From the IMG/VR virus record IMGVR_UViG_3300008116_000058, positions 1-64,000 of that record: a DNA stretch of 64,000 nt. One strand, 5' to 3'. The stretch is from a virus. The position numbers were made by a program, and so were the translations under genes. Positions within the stretch are counted from its first letter, which is position 1. Each line of letters starts with the position of its first letter. Of this stretch, positions 37,126 through 45,925 are shown piece after piece. The notes under the pieces were generated by a model that was not told the origin of the DNA, ran no database searches, and saw only the letters and a program-made list of their open reading frames with translations.

Positions 37126-39081
37126 TTATACGGCTGTTGCTTTAATGTCTACGTCTGGAAACTTCAACTCAAACACACACGGATCAAGTGATGGATATAC
37201 AATTTTATTGACCGTTGCCGCATCAATGTTGTATTCAACATCCGAATAATTACCGTTTCTGGATGTTAAGTTGTTAATCCTCAGTTGTGCAACCGACTGT
37301 ACACCTTCGATTCTAGCAATCTCCAATTCTAACTGACTCAAATTGATGGGTTGATTGAATCCCCACAAATCAATATTAAAAAAGTCTTTTACTGCCTGAA
37401 CGCAATTCGATAAAACTTCTTTCTTATTGAAATTGTTGTATGTTACAATCTTAAATTCAACTCCAACATTGATGATATATCCATCAATCAAATTAATACC
37501 GTCAGTCATCATACGATAACGACTCAAGTATTGACGGAGATTATACAACAAAGCTGAATTTGGTTTCGTTAAGTTTTTATTTACGTCATAACTTAACAAG
37601 TAAACATTAACTGAAAATGGATTTTTTAGGTTGCCACTAATTTGTCTATTACTTAACACTTCATTTTGTTGTGTCAACTCACCATCCACAATGGAATTTG
37701 CATTGAGATTGTTATCAGAAATTACAGTGGCTTTTGCTACAGATCCAAACTTGGATGGCATAGCGTAACAACGTGCGATATAATCGTCTGCGGTCACTAC
37801 ACGATTTTGTGCAGCAAAAAATGCAGTGGCATTTTGTTTAATTTCGTCATTTGATTCTGGTCCATCACCACCGACAGCAGGTATATTGTTTTCGGCTGCC
37901 AAAGAGTTTCTGACCACTTGAAACAAATTCTGTTCTGCGGTAGACATCACGGAAATGTCGTTTTCATACTCAACACTGACAATTTTGTTGATATCTCCAG
38001 TTTGACTATTAGATTCTACACCACCACCAACCAAATATTTGACAGTGAATTGCGTTCCTTGTCTAGGATATACACCAAATGAGTCTGAATTGACAATGTT
38101 TGATGGATCAATGTTGGCATTTAAATTACCAAGATTTGATAAACTAACTCCTAAAATTTCTGCGGAAGGTATAATTATTTCGTCATTAACACCATCATTA
38201 CCGGGACCAAATTCAAGATAAGTCAAATTGTTTTGATCAATATTGGTGACAAACTTACGTTGAGTCCGTAACAACTTAACAATATTTGGAACAGAGGATT
38301 GATATTGAATAAAACGATCATCATTCAAAGATGTATTCTCATACGATGTTAACACAATATCTTGTGCGAGATATTCAACTTCATACCAAGAAACATTATC
38401 CTGATCACGTACATCTAAAATTTCCAAGACATTCGATTCATCCAAAAACAATTTGTAGTAAGGAACATTCTCATTGACAACAAATGTCTTTGTTACAATT
38501 TGTCCAGAAATGCCATTTGCAGTTTTCTTAATCAAAAAGAACTGTGGAATTCCAAAATCATCTCTGGAACTAACTGTGATTTCTCTTGGTGAATTGGACG
38601 TATCAACTGAAAAGTCAATGACATCTGTTGTTACAAATCCTAATCCATTACTGTTAATAAGTTGCATTCCAGCCTTAATTCTAAGGGTATATTTTTCATC
38701 TGGAATGTAATCACCGTCGTTAGTTTTTATTGCCGGTACCAACTGATATACATCAAGGTTTGTCAAAGACGGACGAGAAACCTTGGGTTTATAGCCAAGA
38801 AACTTAGATAATGCCAATACATTCTTACGTTCCTCAGTGTATGGAAACAGACTTTCTTTGAACTGTTGATCCAAATAAAAAGACAAAACATCACCAACAT
38901 ACGCTGCCATATCGATGAAGATTGTTCCCGGTGAAGAATCAGAAAAGTCCTGATAATTCTTTGGAAAATACGTCTTGGTATAGTCGATAAGATTTTTCTT
39001 GAACTGTGAAAAATCCCTGTTCAAATAAGATATGTCCTTATTTGTCAACGGTTTAAACGTTTTCTGTGTTGTTGATGCCAT
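37126..39081 (-). CDS. 6: Baseplate wedge protein, T4 gp6-like (baseplate J family)
   Basis: 651 residues, close to T4 gp6 (660). The start KDISYLNRDFSQFKKNLIDY is followed by the invariant-looking PGTIFIDMAAYVGDVLSFYL and YTEERKNVLALSKFLGYKP, a signature of gp6/baseplate-J proteins. In the C-terminal half AEQNLFQVVRNSLAAENNIP is followed by DYIARCYAMPSKFGSVAKA, also typical. It forms the dimeric ring that ties baseplate wedges together. It is next to gp25 as expected for sheath-initiator neighbours. Firm. Confidence 0.92.
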   Translation of the reverse strand: MASTTQKTFKPLTNKDISYLNRDFSQFKKNLIDYTKTYFPKNYQDFSDSSPGTIFIDMAAYVGDVLSFYLDQQFKESLFPYTEERKNVLALSKFLGYKPKVSRPSLTNLDVYQLVPAIKTNDGDYIPDEKYTLRIKAGMQLINSNGLGFVTTDVIDFSVDTSNSPREITVSSRDDFGIPQFFLIKKTANGISGQIVTKTFVVNENVPYYKLFLDESNVLEILDVRDQDNVSWYEVEYLAQDIVLTSYENTSLNDDRFIQYQSSVPNIVKLLRTQRKFVTNIDQNNLTYLEFGPGNDGVNDEIIIPSAEILGVSLSNLGNLNANIDPSNIVNSDSFGVYPRQGTQFTVKYLVGGGVESNSQTGDINKIVSVEYENDISVMSTAEQNLFQVVRNSLAAENNIPAVGGDGPESNDEIKQNATAFFAAQNRVVTADDYIARCYAMPSKFGSVAKATVISDNNLNANSIVDGELTQQNEVLSNRQISGNLKNPFSVNVYLLSYDVNKNLTKPNSALLYNLRQYLSRYRMMTDGINLIDGYIINVGVEFKIVTYNNFNKKEVLSNCVQAVKDFFNIDLWGFNQPINLSQLELEIARIEGVQSVAQLRINNLTSRNGNYSDVEYNIDAATVNKIVYPSLDPCVFELKFPDVDIKATAV

Positions 39082-39083
39082 AA

Positions 39084-39473
39084 TTAGTTATTTTCCAAAA
39101 ACATTTCAATTTGTGTCTGATCATTATTCACAGAAATAGTCAAATTGATGTATAGTCTATAAATATCGACATCTTCTCTTTTTAAAACCTTAACATCAAT
39201 ATTGTCTATTGTTGCCATCGGAATCCAAAAATTAATGTCGCTAGTCAATGATTGTTTAACCCGTTGAGATAAAGTCGTATCGTTTGGATCAAATACAAAA
39301 CTATTCAATGAGTGACCAAATGTAGGTTGCATACGACGCTCTCCCTTCTTGGTACTCAATAAATTACGAATGTTGTTCTTTACCTGTTCTAACGTATATA
39401 TGGTTTGATTAAAAAATCCCCCACTTCCGTTTTGAATGGGTAACGTCAACCCAATTGGATACAACGTAGTCAT
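39084..39473 (-). CDS. 25: Baseplate wedge / sheath initiator, gp25 family
   Basis: 129 residues (T4 gp25 132). Core motif GERRMQPTFGHSLNSFVFDP matches the E-R-x-M-x-P-x-F-G signature of the GPW/gp25 family, which seeds sheath polymerisation on the baseplate. It starts one base from the stop of the upstream gene and is immediately followed by gp6. Firm. Confidence 0.93.
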   Translation of the reverse strand: MTTLYPIGLTLPIQNGSGGFFNQTIYTLEQVKNNIRNLLSTKKGERRMQPTFGHSLNSFVFDPNDTTLSQRVKQSLTSDINFWIPMATIDNIDVKVLKREDVDIYRLYINLTISVNNDQTQIEMFLENN

Positions 39474-39474
39474 A

Positions 39475-39894
39475 TTACATCATTGATACTGAAGCAGATG
39501 TTGTTGTACCACCAGACTTCTTTTTATCAATCGCCTTCATCAATGCAGAATAATTTTTTGTCAAAGCTTGTGCCACCGGAGCAGGTGCATGATCCAAATT
39601 GTCCATCACAGATGGTGGTGACGATAATGACGATGCAACCATGTCACCTTCTCTTGGAATACCACCCACAGTTTCATTCAATGCTTTGTTTAAAAGTTCA
39701 TTTTGTGTGTACTTTTTGAACTCTCTTTTGACTGGCTGTTCCTTAACAATCGGTTTCTTCGATGCACTAACCGTTGTTTCTGTGACTTTCTGACTCTTTT
39801 GAGTGAAAATCTCAGCCATGACTTCTGGTAACGCGGCACGGACTTCTTCCTGTACCATCTCTCTTATTAGTTGTCTCAATGATTCTTTTGTCAT
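39475..39894 (-). CDS. Small baseplate-region hypothetical protein
   Basis: 139 residues from the ATG at 39894 (an upstream alternative at 39912 adds six residues). The N-terminus MTKESLRQLIREMVQEEVRA is an amphipathic helix with an I-x-E site. The centre is Lys/Pro-rich and the C-terminus disordered with Ser/Thr. Between the hub-like gene and gp25, where T4 relatives keep gp53-like or chaperone genes. No recognised domain. Confidence 0.7.
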   Translation of the reverse strand: MTKESLRQLIREMVQEEVRAALPEVMAEIFTQKSQKVTETTVSASKKPIVKEQPVKREFKKYTQNELLNKALNETVGGIPREGDMVASSLSSPPSVMDNLDHAPAPVAQALTKNYSALMKAIDKKKSGGTTTSASVSMM

Positions 39895-39932
39895 AGTAAT
39901 ATTAAATATCAAATTTGATAGTGTAAAATGAC

Positions 39933-41648
39933 TTATATTTGAATTTGACTTATATCGGAAACTTGTCTTCCACGTCTGTCAAAATTGTTAAATCCACCCG
40001 GAACACCCTCGCCTGTTTCAGTATTGATACTAACAGGTTCGGCACCATCAGTTATTTTACCACCATTTTGACCCGGCGCATATCCACCACCAGTCAAAAA
40101 TACACGTCTACTCAATAATGTTGAAAGTCTTTTTTGGAGTTCTTCCAAATCAAATAACTGAACCGGTACTTGTGTAAAAGGTAAAACTGCCCCTCCAGCA
40201 TCAGGATGTGAGTGATAGTACCAATGAACGTGAGTTTTTAACCACTCACACAAGTCAAATAACCAATCAACAGCGGTTTGTCCAAGTAACGCTGGTTCAT
40301 TAGTTTCGTTATATTGACCCAAATAAATAGCAGGACTGTTAATTACTGTTTTTGTATTTGTACTAATCACTACCTGTTCATGTGCATCTACGGTATATTC
40401 GCTGTCGGTAACAATAGCATATCTCTTCTTAGAAAAATGAAACGTTTCGGCAAATCTACTACTTAAGATTATACGATCCGTGTTAAGGACATATTGGTCC
40501 TTGTTCAATATTGGATAAGAAAACGTAGTGGCATTATTAGGAGCAAACGCAGTTACTTCTTCTCCCGTTTGATCTCCTGACACTCCAAACATCTTTTTGT
40601 AACATGTGGTTACATATTTTGAAATCGTACAACCGGACGTAATATGAATCGATGTACCGTCATTGTTAATATCCTCCAACAAATAACCACCAGTATTTCT
40701 TTCTGGGTGAGTTAAATCATCTTCATCAATTGGAGTAATTTTAGGTAATTTTGGATGTAATTGAATTTCTTCTGTCTTTTTTAACGGACGTTGACGGTTC
40801 CTAAAAATAATCATAGGATTACCACCACCGACTTCATATTTGTTGTTAAAAAAATTATTCTTTTTCTTATTACCTATGTTATAATCAAAATATCCATTTT
40901 TAAAATTGTGTGCGGGATTGTTATCATATGCTTTATCATTTTCACGATTATCGTCATATGCACCAAATCTTATTGATTGTCCAAACCTACTCTCTATTAC
41001 GGTATCGCCTTCAAATCGTCTCAATGATCTGATATTTGGATTATGAAGAAAGTATCTTCCCAATGCTCCTTCAAATCCATATCCACCCTGAGCACGTAAC
41101 TTACTTACTGGTCCTTTATAATCAATAAACGGATCCGTATCGCTTTTGTATTCCTCACGGTTACCCATATTGGCACCATAAGTCAATTCAAACGCTATAT
41201 CAGCGTTGTTGTTTACAAAGTTCTTATAGTTTATTTTGCGGGTGTAATACAGATTGTTATTGTACTTAACCACACCCACAATTTCATTAACCAACGGATA
41301 TTCAGAGATATTATTCTCCAAAGGCATTGCCCATGACAATCCTTCCTTAGGCAAGGTTGTTTGAGAATTCAATAGACGTACTTTTACACGTCCTATCCAT
41401 GTATAATCATAATCATCAATAGAAGGTTTTTGACCGATGTAATTTTCAGGCCATTGATCCGGATCCAAATAGTGTCCATTTTCTATAATCTCAGGATGAG
41501 ATTCGTCCAAAATAATATCCAACACCACCGCTGGTTCATATTGAGGAGTGGATGCAACATCTGTTAACAAAAATTTAAGATCACGTTTTGTTGCCAAAAG
41601 ATTTACATCTTTTGACTGATCCATTGCGATTGGAGAGTTTGTACTCAT
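39933..41648 (-). CDS. Baseplate hub/spike protein with OB-fold (gp5/VgrG-like)
   Basis: 571 residues. Residues about 80-160 look like the OB-fold of gp5/VgrG proteins: YTWIGRVKVRLLNSQTTLPK, then LSWAMPLENN and GVVKYNNNLYYT. A C-terminal part near residues 440-500 (PALLGQTAVDWLFDLCEWLK, then HVHWYYHSHPDAG) resembles ends of phage spike proteins with possible metal-binding His. No lysozyme domain is visible, unlike T4 gp5. The assignment rests on the OB pattern and the location before gp25/gp6. Confidence 0.7.
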   Translation of the reverse strand: MSTNSPIAMDQSKDVNLLATKRDLKFLLTDVASTPQYEPAVVLDIILDESHPEIIENGHYLDPDQWPENYIGQKPSIDDYDYTWIGRVKVRLLNSQTTLPKEGLSWAMPLENNISEYPLVNEIVGVVKYNNNLYYTRKINYKNFVNNNADIAFELTYGANMGNREEYKSDTDPFIDYKGPVSKLRAQGGYGFEGALGRYFLHNPNIRSLRRFEGDTVIESRFGQSIRFGAYDDNRENDKAYDNNPAHNFKNGYFDYNIGNKKKNNFFNNKYEVGGGNPMIIFRNRQRPLKKTEEIQLHPKLPKITPIDEDDLTHPERNTGGYLLEDINNDGTSIHITSGCTISKYVTTCYKKMFGVSGDQTGEEVTAFAPNNATTFSYPILNKDQYVLNTDRIILSSRFAETFHFSKKRYAIVTDSEYTVDAHEQVVISTNTKTVINSPAIYLGQYNETNEPALLGQTAVDWLFDLCEWLKTHVHWYYHSHPDAGGAVLPFTQVPVQLFDLEELQKRLSTLLSRRVFLTGGGYAPGQNGGKITDGAEPVSINTETGEGVPGGFNNFDRRGRQVSDISQIQI

Positions 41649-41649
41649 A

Positions 41650-42018
41650 TCAAGATTTGTTTATATTTATTTGACCGCCTGATTTTTCAATCACTTTAAT
41701 TTCTTGCATAATCTGACGTTTTTCTTCTTCGGTCAAAAACCCTGTCATTTCTCCGTCTGCACCAACTGTTTGTCGGCTCATGATACGTTGAATAACCGCA
41801 GCTAACTTAACTAATTGTTCGTCATTTTTTACTTGAACATCCAAATATTCCTTTATCAAAGGAACAATCATCAAAGCATCATTTGCAGTTTTAATCATCG
41901 AACGCAAATCACTGATCAATATGTCAAGTTGATCCCGATTGTTCTCAGAATTCTTAACTATATCCTTACACAAATCAGAAAATTTCTTGTTTTTGTATAT
42001 TTCAATATCATTGTCCAT
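41650..42018 (-). CDS. Small helical hypothetical protein
   Basis: 122 residues, nearly all helical: DLCKDIVKNSENNRDQLDIL and a C-terminal TEEEKRQIMQEIKVIEKSGG. No recognised family. It starts directly after a terminator and late-motif pair and ends one base before the hub-like gene, so it is probably the first gene of the baseplate transcript. Confidence 0.7.
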   Translation of the reverse strand: MDNDIEIYKNKKFSDLCKDIVKNSENNRDQLDILISDLRSMIKTANDALMIVPLIKEYLDVQVKNDEQLVKLAAVIQRIMSRQTVGADGEMTGFLTEEEKRQIMQEIKVIEKSGGQININKS

Positions 42019-42034
42019 ATTCAGTACTTACTGT

Positions 42035-42043
42035 TATAAATAG
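42035..42043 (-). promoter_or_regulatory. Candidate late promoter motif CTATTTATA
   Basis: Immediately after the terminator at 42044-42070 and 16 bases before the ATG at 42018. An insulated start for the baseplate genes. Confidence 0.6.
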
Positions 42044-42070
42044 AAAAACCACCCCTTTTGGAGTGGTTTT
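42044..42070 (-). terminator. Rho-independent terminator after the late sigma gene
   Basis: Stem AAACCACTCC / GGGGTGGTTT with an AAAA loop and a T run on the minus strand, 24 bases after the stop of the gp55-like gene. Confidence 0.85.
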
Positions 42071-42093
42071 CCTTATTTTATTTTAGCAGACTA

Positions 42094-42990
42094 CTAGAGG
42101 TTGCCATTATTTACATACGACTTGGTGATATTGTTCTGATAGTTTTTCATTCGATTAATCACCTTAGTAATCTGTTGCGTCTTACATGAAGAAATCTCAC
42201 GAATGTACAAGTACAATGCCTTTTTGTTAAAGGCATCAATACGATCACTGTTGCGGAAAAGTTCAATCACCGCATTAGCAATATTGATATCACGTTGTTT
42301 GGTAAAAATCTTACCCACATTCTTTTCCCAATAGTTCACCATTAGTTGAAGAAACTCACGGTTTTCTTCTTCTCTATAGTGACAATCTTCGTGTTGCAAC
42401 TTGTAAGTATTTTCACCGTTATCATCGCCTATTTCAACATGTTGGTTGAATCGTTTGTAATTACTATTATTCTGAAAAATCAGATAGTTCTTAGCAATAA
42501 TACTGAAATAACTAAACGCCTTACCTTTACCGCTCTCAAACTTATGAATATTGGCAACCAAATGAGCAACAGTTTCCTTTTGTACTTCCAAAGGACTTGT
42601 CTCAAAATAACAGAACTTAAACGTGTTAAACACGTTTTCAACTAACTTTTCAAACGCATACTTGATCTTAGTATTGTAGATTTCATCACGTTGTGATTGA
42701 TCATCACTGGTATTATATTCGATAATTGCGTCCTCAGTCTCGGATGTAAAATACATCTTTTCCTTGGGTTTACGAACCCTCTTTGTTTTCTTAGTTTTTG
42801 TGGTTTCGATAATCGGTGTTTCCGCAATAGTAACAACTGGGGTCTTAATTTTTGCGGAACGAATCTTCTTTGTCTTCTTTTTTACAACCTTGGTTACAGA
42901 ACGAACTGGTGTTCGTTTGGTTTTCTTCTTTATGATCTTAGTATTCTTCTTGACTGTCTTTTTATTAGTTTGTTTCTTTGTCTTGAACAT
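42094..42990 (-). CDS. 55: Late-transcription sigma factor, T4 gp55-like
   Basis: 298 residues (T4 gp55 185). The first about 85 residues are an extremely Lys/Arg/Thr-rich extension (TNKKTVKKNTKIIKKKTKRT). The core from about 95 resembles region 2 of sigma factors: ALEKLVENVFNTFKF-like helix, then FESGKGKAFSYFSIIAKNYL and the HCHYREEENREFLQL-like block; this matches the [20 protein letters not shown] part of gp55 in layout. It would direct host RNA polymerase to late promoters, plausibly the CTATTTATA motif described here. It overlaps the upstream membrane-protein gene by 26 bases. Confidence 0.8.
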   Translation of the reverse strand: MFKTKKQTNKKTVKKNTKIIKKKTKRTPVRSVTKVVKKKTKKIRSAKIKTPVVTIAETPIIETTKTKKTKRVRKPKEKMYFTSETEDAIIEYNTSDDQSQRDEIYNTKIKYAFEKLVENVFNTFKFCYFETSPLEVQKETVAHLVANIHKFESGKGKAFSYFSIIAKNYLIFQNNSNYKRFNQHVEIGDDNGENTYKLQHEDCHYREEENREFLQLMVNYWEKNVGKIFTKQRDINIANAVIELFRNSDRIDAFNKKALYLYIREISSCKTQQITKVINRMKNYQNNITKSYVNNGNL

Positions 42991-43249
42991 TGGAGTTAGT
43001 CCTTTGATTGAGTTTTTCTAGTATCAAATATAAATCAGAAAAGACTCCGCCTACATCGTCGTCCTTTTCAAAAATCTGTTTATCATCAACCAACTTTATT
43101 TGACGATACACCTCATTTATATCATCCTTGAATTCTACTATCCAACTCTCATATATGTCAATTTTATTTTGACAATTATATGTCACATAACCAAGTATCA
43201 CAGTTGTTGCAACAAATAGTCCCAACAACAAACTTAAAATAATAATCAT
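42965..43249 (-). CDS. Small single-span membrane protein
   Basis: 94 residues from the ATG at 43249. The longer open frame to 43294 adds an Arg-rich stretch that is only the out-of-frame image of the acidic tail of the upstream gene. Residues 1-25 form one hydrophobic span (MIIILSLLLGLFVATTVILGY), followed by an acidic helical cytoplasmic or periplasmic part. It overlaps the sigma gene by 26 bases. Lysis-related roles (for example spanin-like) are possible, but nothing specific is seen. Confidence 0.7.
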   Translation of the reverse strand: MIIILSLLLGLFVATTVILGYVTYNCQNKIDIYESWIVEFKDDINEVYRQIKLVDDKQIFEKDDDVGGVFSDLYLILEKLNQRTNSNVQDKETN

Positions 43250-43254
43250 AACTT

Positions 43255-43398
43255 TTATTCTTCTTCCTCGTTCTCGTCTTCTTCTTCCGTACAATAGTTT
43301 GTTAAATAGATCAACGCTTCATCAACTAAATCCCAATCTTTTGTAGTTTTGGCTTCTTTTAGAATTTGAACGATTTCGCAGGTTTCTTCTTGACTCAT
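43255..43398 (-). CDS. Small acidic hypothetical protein
   Basis: 47 residues starting MSQEETCEIVQILKEAKTTK with an Asp/Glu-only tail (EEEDENEEEE). One helix, then an acidic end. It stops 5 bases before the membrane-protein ATG, so the two are probably co-translated. Too short for a family call; the clean start and tight spacing support it. Confidence 0.6.
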   Translation of the reverse strand: MSQEETCEIVQILKEAKTTKDWDLVDEALIYLTNYCTEEEDENEEEE

Positions 43399-43488
43399 AT
43401 ACTGTTAACAAAATTATTTTTAAGTCTGTACGTTTATACAGACAAAATTAAATAGTATTAATGAATGTAAACGTCAAAAAAAATTGAT

Positions 43489-44547
43489 TTATCTCTGTAC
43501 GAAATATCTCTTAAAGAAGTCATCGCCCTGATTATCCATCTTTTTGAGTTCTTCTTTAGTTATATTTTGCAATTCAGTTTCGTCGATTTTACCGTCGTTA
43601 TTTGTATCGTATTTTTCAACGATTTGAGTTGCCTCTTGTGTGTTTACTGGTTCGATTGGTGTAATAGACTGTTCAACAACAGGTGTGGTTACAATCTTTT
43701 TGGGTGGCTCTTCAATTGGTTTTGGTGTCTGTTTCTTATCGTCCGGAATATAAATAGCGTATTCTTTACTAACTGCCATGTTGTATGCCAATATCAACGC
43801 AACCGCTAGTGGATCGAATACAAAAATCAATACTAGAATAAACCATTTGACGACTGTATTTAAGTTCATATTCAGCTCGTCCGCAACAAATTTGAAAGTC
43901 TGAATGTCTTTATTAGATGCAGTGTTCAACTTAAGATCTGCAATCTTTTTGTCAATAGTATCTATCGTGGCAGAATACCCGGATGACTTATCATTCTCCG
44001 TTTTAATGTTTTTGTCCGTTTGATCAATCAATTCCATAGTCTGATCTTGTACCTGACGAAACTGGATTGGATTACGTGCCAATAACGCATTTGTATTGAT
44101 CTCACTTAATCTGGACTCCTGTGTTTTTCTTAATGCTGATAATGAATCAATACGTAATTTAACTTCATTGATTTTTGATTGTTCTTGTTTCTTTTGATCT
44201 TCCAACAATTTGATACTGTCCATCATCATAGTGTATTTGATAGAAGACTGTTGATATGCACTGGTAAGATATCCAAATATACCCAACGACGTAATCAACA
44301 TAAGAATGAATACCGCACCACATAAATAAGATTTTAACATCCATTGGGACTTTTTCCAAAATCTATATAAGAATGATGTTGCAACCAATTTACCCAATTC
44401 AAGCGAAGAAGCCATCACCATAGCGGCAATAGACGCACCGGAAAACAATAATCCGATACCCCAAATGGAGAAAAAAGCGGCACATCCAGCAATGAATAAT
44501 GCTGAAAAGCCAAGTAACAGATTAAAGTTCAGTATGTTTCTGTTCAT
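43489..44547 (-). CDS. Multi-span membrane protein with coiled coil and EF-hand
   Basis: 352 residues. Hydrophobic spans at about 8-30, 33-52, 73-97 and 236-262. A long charged coiled coil (about 105-225, LLEDQKKQEQSKINEVKLRI and following) lies between spans three and four, probably on one membrane side. A C-terminal soluble tail has a Pro-rich linker and one canonical EF-hand loop DTNNDGKIDETEL. Calcium-dependent control of a phage membrane protein would be unusual. Function unknown. Late motif 4 bases before the ATG, behind the Hsp20 terminator. Confidence 0.8.
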   Translation of the reverse strand: MNRNILNFNLLLGFSALFIAGCAAFFSIWGIGLLFSGASIAAMVMASSLELGKLVATSFLYRFWKKSQWMLKSYLCGAVFILMLITSLGIFGYLTSAYQQSSIKYTMMMDSIKLLEDQKKQEQSKINEVKLRIDSLSALRKTQESRLSEINTNALLARNPIQFRQVQDQTMELIDQTDKNIKTENDKSSGYSATIDTIDKKIADLKLNTASNKDIQTFKFVADELNMNLNTVVKWFILVLIFVFDPLAVALILAYNMAVSKEYAIYIPDDKKQTPKPIEEPPKKIVTTPVVEQSITPIEPVNTQEATQIVEKYDTNNDGKIDETELQNITKEELKKMDNQGDDFFKRYFVQR

Positions 44548-44551
44548 AGTA

Positions 44552-44559
44552 TATAAATA
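44552..44559 (-). promoter_or_regulatory. Candidate late promoter motif TATTTATA
   Basis: Only four bases before the ATG at 44547 and just after the Hsp20 terminator. Confidence 0.55.
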
Positions 44560-44570
44560 TCAAACAAAGT

Positions 44571-44599
44571 AAAAAACCCCCACCTATTAGGGTGGGGGT
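44571..44599 (-). terminator. Rho-independent terminator after Hsp20
   Basis: Nine-base GC stem (ACCCCCACC / GGTGGGGGT), short loop, followed on the minus strand by a T run. Confidence 0.9.
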
Positions 44600-44619
44600 C
44601 ACATAACTTATTTGTTTAT

Positions 44620-45108
44620 TCACTTCACAGTGATCTTTTTGACATCTGGCTTAACCGGCTTAACCTTAGGTAACGTAATGGTTAACATACCATTTTGAAA
44701 CTCGGCTTCAACCTTGTCTTTAGAAATATTATCACCCAAAGTAAAACTTCGACGAAAACTTGAACGTTTCAACTCACGACGTATGTACGTTCCAGTTTCA
44801 CCAGAAACCTTATCTGGTACGGTTAACTTGTTTCCTACAACAGTCAAGACGTTAGCTTCAAGTTCGACATTTACATCCGATTTATCCAGACCGGGAATTT
44901 CAGCTTCAATTACCACACGATCTGAAAAATCAATAACATTTACCTTTGGATACGATCCCTTTTCAAAAAAGTCCACACCAAAATCTTGCGTGAAGTTAGG
45001 GACGTTAGCAGCGAAGAATTCATCGAAGATTCTATCAAATGGAGTTAAAAACTCATCACGATGAACTGCACGAAGTGCATTTTTATTGATCTTACTTAGA
45101 TTACTCAT
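44620..45108 (-). CDS. hsp20: Small heat-shock protein, Hsp20/alpha-crystallin family
   Basis: 162 residues. The alpha-crystallin domain spans about 50-150: PKVNVIDFSDRVVIEAEIPG, the A-x-x-x-G-L-like VEAEFQNGMLTITLPK, and a C-terminal tail KKITVK. Such holdase chaperones are known accessory genes in T4-like cyanophages. SD AAAGGA lies 12 bases before the ATG. The mRNA leader forms three successive hairpins (45126-45194), and a strong terminator follows, so it is an independent unit. Confidence 0.93.
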   Translation of the reverse strand: MSNLSKINKNALRAVHRDEFLTPFDRIFDEFFAANVPNFTQDFGVDFFEKGSYPKVNVIDFSDRVVIEAEIPGLDKSDVNVELEANVLTVVGNKLTVPDKVSGETGTYIRRELKRSSFRRSFTLGDNISKDKVEAEFQNGMLTITLPKVKPVKPDVKKITVK

Positions 45109-45125
45109 ATTATATTTCCTTTCGT

Positions 45126-45194
45126 TAATAGTCCTTTTGGACCTATTATCTCTTAATCTTTTGGACTTAAGAGGGTAAAACGCTTTGTCTTACC
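45126..45194 (-). promoter_or_regulatory. Three-hairpin leader of the hsp20 mRNA
   Basis: On the minus strand: hairpin one 45174-45194 (GGTAA/TTACC ends), hairpin two 45150-45173 (CTCTTAA/TTAAGAG, 7 base pairs), hairpin three 45126-45149 (TAATAG-TCC/GGA-CTATTA). Hairpins two and three share the loop GTCCAAAAG. The SD follows hairpin three directly and is not itself paired. Could act as a thermosensor or stabilising leader; function inferred. Confidence 0.5.
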
Positions 45195-45214
45195 AAACAA
45201 TATATAGTGAAAAC

Positions 45215-45925
45215 CTAGATAAAATATTCAGTTTTGTTGGAAAAATCAAACTCTGGAATCCATATATTCATAGGACCATGTACCCCAAACGTATTTCTTT
45301 GTAGGTTCATATCCACTGTACATTCTCTTGAGAATTTACACGCAACTTCGTATGGTGCAAATACACACCCATGTTTTTCATACAATAACGCATTGTGAAC
45401 ACATATAACAAGATCCTCAGCACAGTAACCATTGTTGTGATGTTTATAGTAATCACCATGCGTTGTGGCAACAAAAGGAACATATTCTTTTGTAGGAACT
45501 TCCAAAAGTCTCTTTGATCTAAAAGAAAATCCTCCATTTCCAACACGTCGTGTGACTCCACTCGGATCTAAAAAATGACCTTCAATTAAAGGCCATGGTG
45601 CACCAATATAATCATAATTGTAAAAATTATCATCCCAAGCATCGGCATTAACAATAAATCCATCTGTCTGAACTATTAAACAATATTTGGTATCAATGTA
45701 TCGATGCAAGTCATAAATCATAAAATGACTATATGCCTCCGTGGATGTTAAATGTGGACAGTGTTCTACTTTAATCCCGTCTTCATCAGAAACAGTATAT
45801 TCATGTGTAATGAATTTTGCATCTGCAAATTCCATTTGATTCATACAATATCGCATAGACATCAACGATTGTTGAAGTCGTACTGAAGACACACACACCA
45901 AAGTTACATCGTTCAACTTTTTCAT
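45215..45925 (-). CDS. Glycosyltransferase-like protein (DUF5672 type)
   Basis: 236 residues. DUF5672-like pattern: VTLVCVSSVRLQQSLMSMRY, then CLIVQTDGFIVNADAWDDNF with the D-x-D-like core, YDYIGAPWPLIEGHF, and RVGNGGFSFRSKRLL; such proteins are annotated as putative glycosyltransferases. It overlaps the next gene by 4 bases, forming a two-gene glycosylation unit. The acceptor is unknown: phage particle, or host surface glycan. Confidence 0.85.
   Translation of the reverse strand: MKKLNDVTLVCVSSVRLQQSLMSMRYCMNQMEFADAKFITHEYTVSDEDGIKVEHCPHLTSTEAYSHFMIYDLHRYIDTKYCLIVQTDGFIVNADAWDDNFYNYDYIGAPWPLIEGHFLDPSGVTRRVGNGGFSFRSKRLLEVPTKEYVPFVATTHGDYYKHHNNGYCAEDLVICVHNALLYEKHGCVFAPYEVACKFSRECTVDMNLQRNTFGVHGPMNIWIPEFDFSNKTEYFI

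Noticed and set aside
43250-43294. Longer start of the membrane protein (Arg-rich MYGRRRRERGRR)
   Set aside because: It is the out-of-frame image of the acidic tail of the 43255-43398 gene; the start at 43249 gives a clean membrane span.
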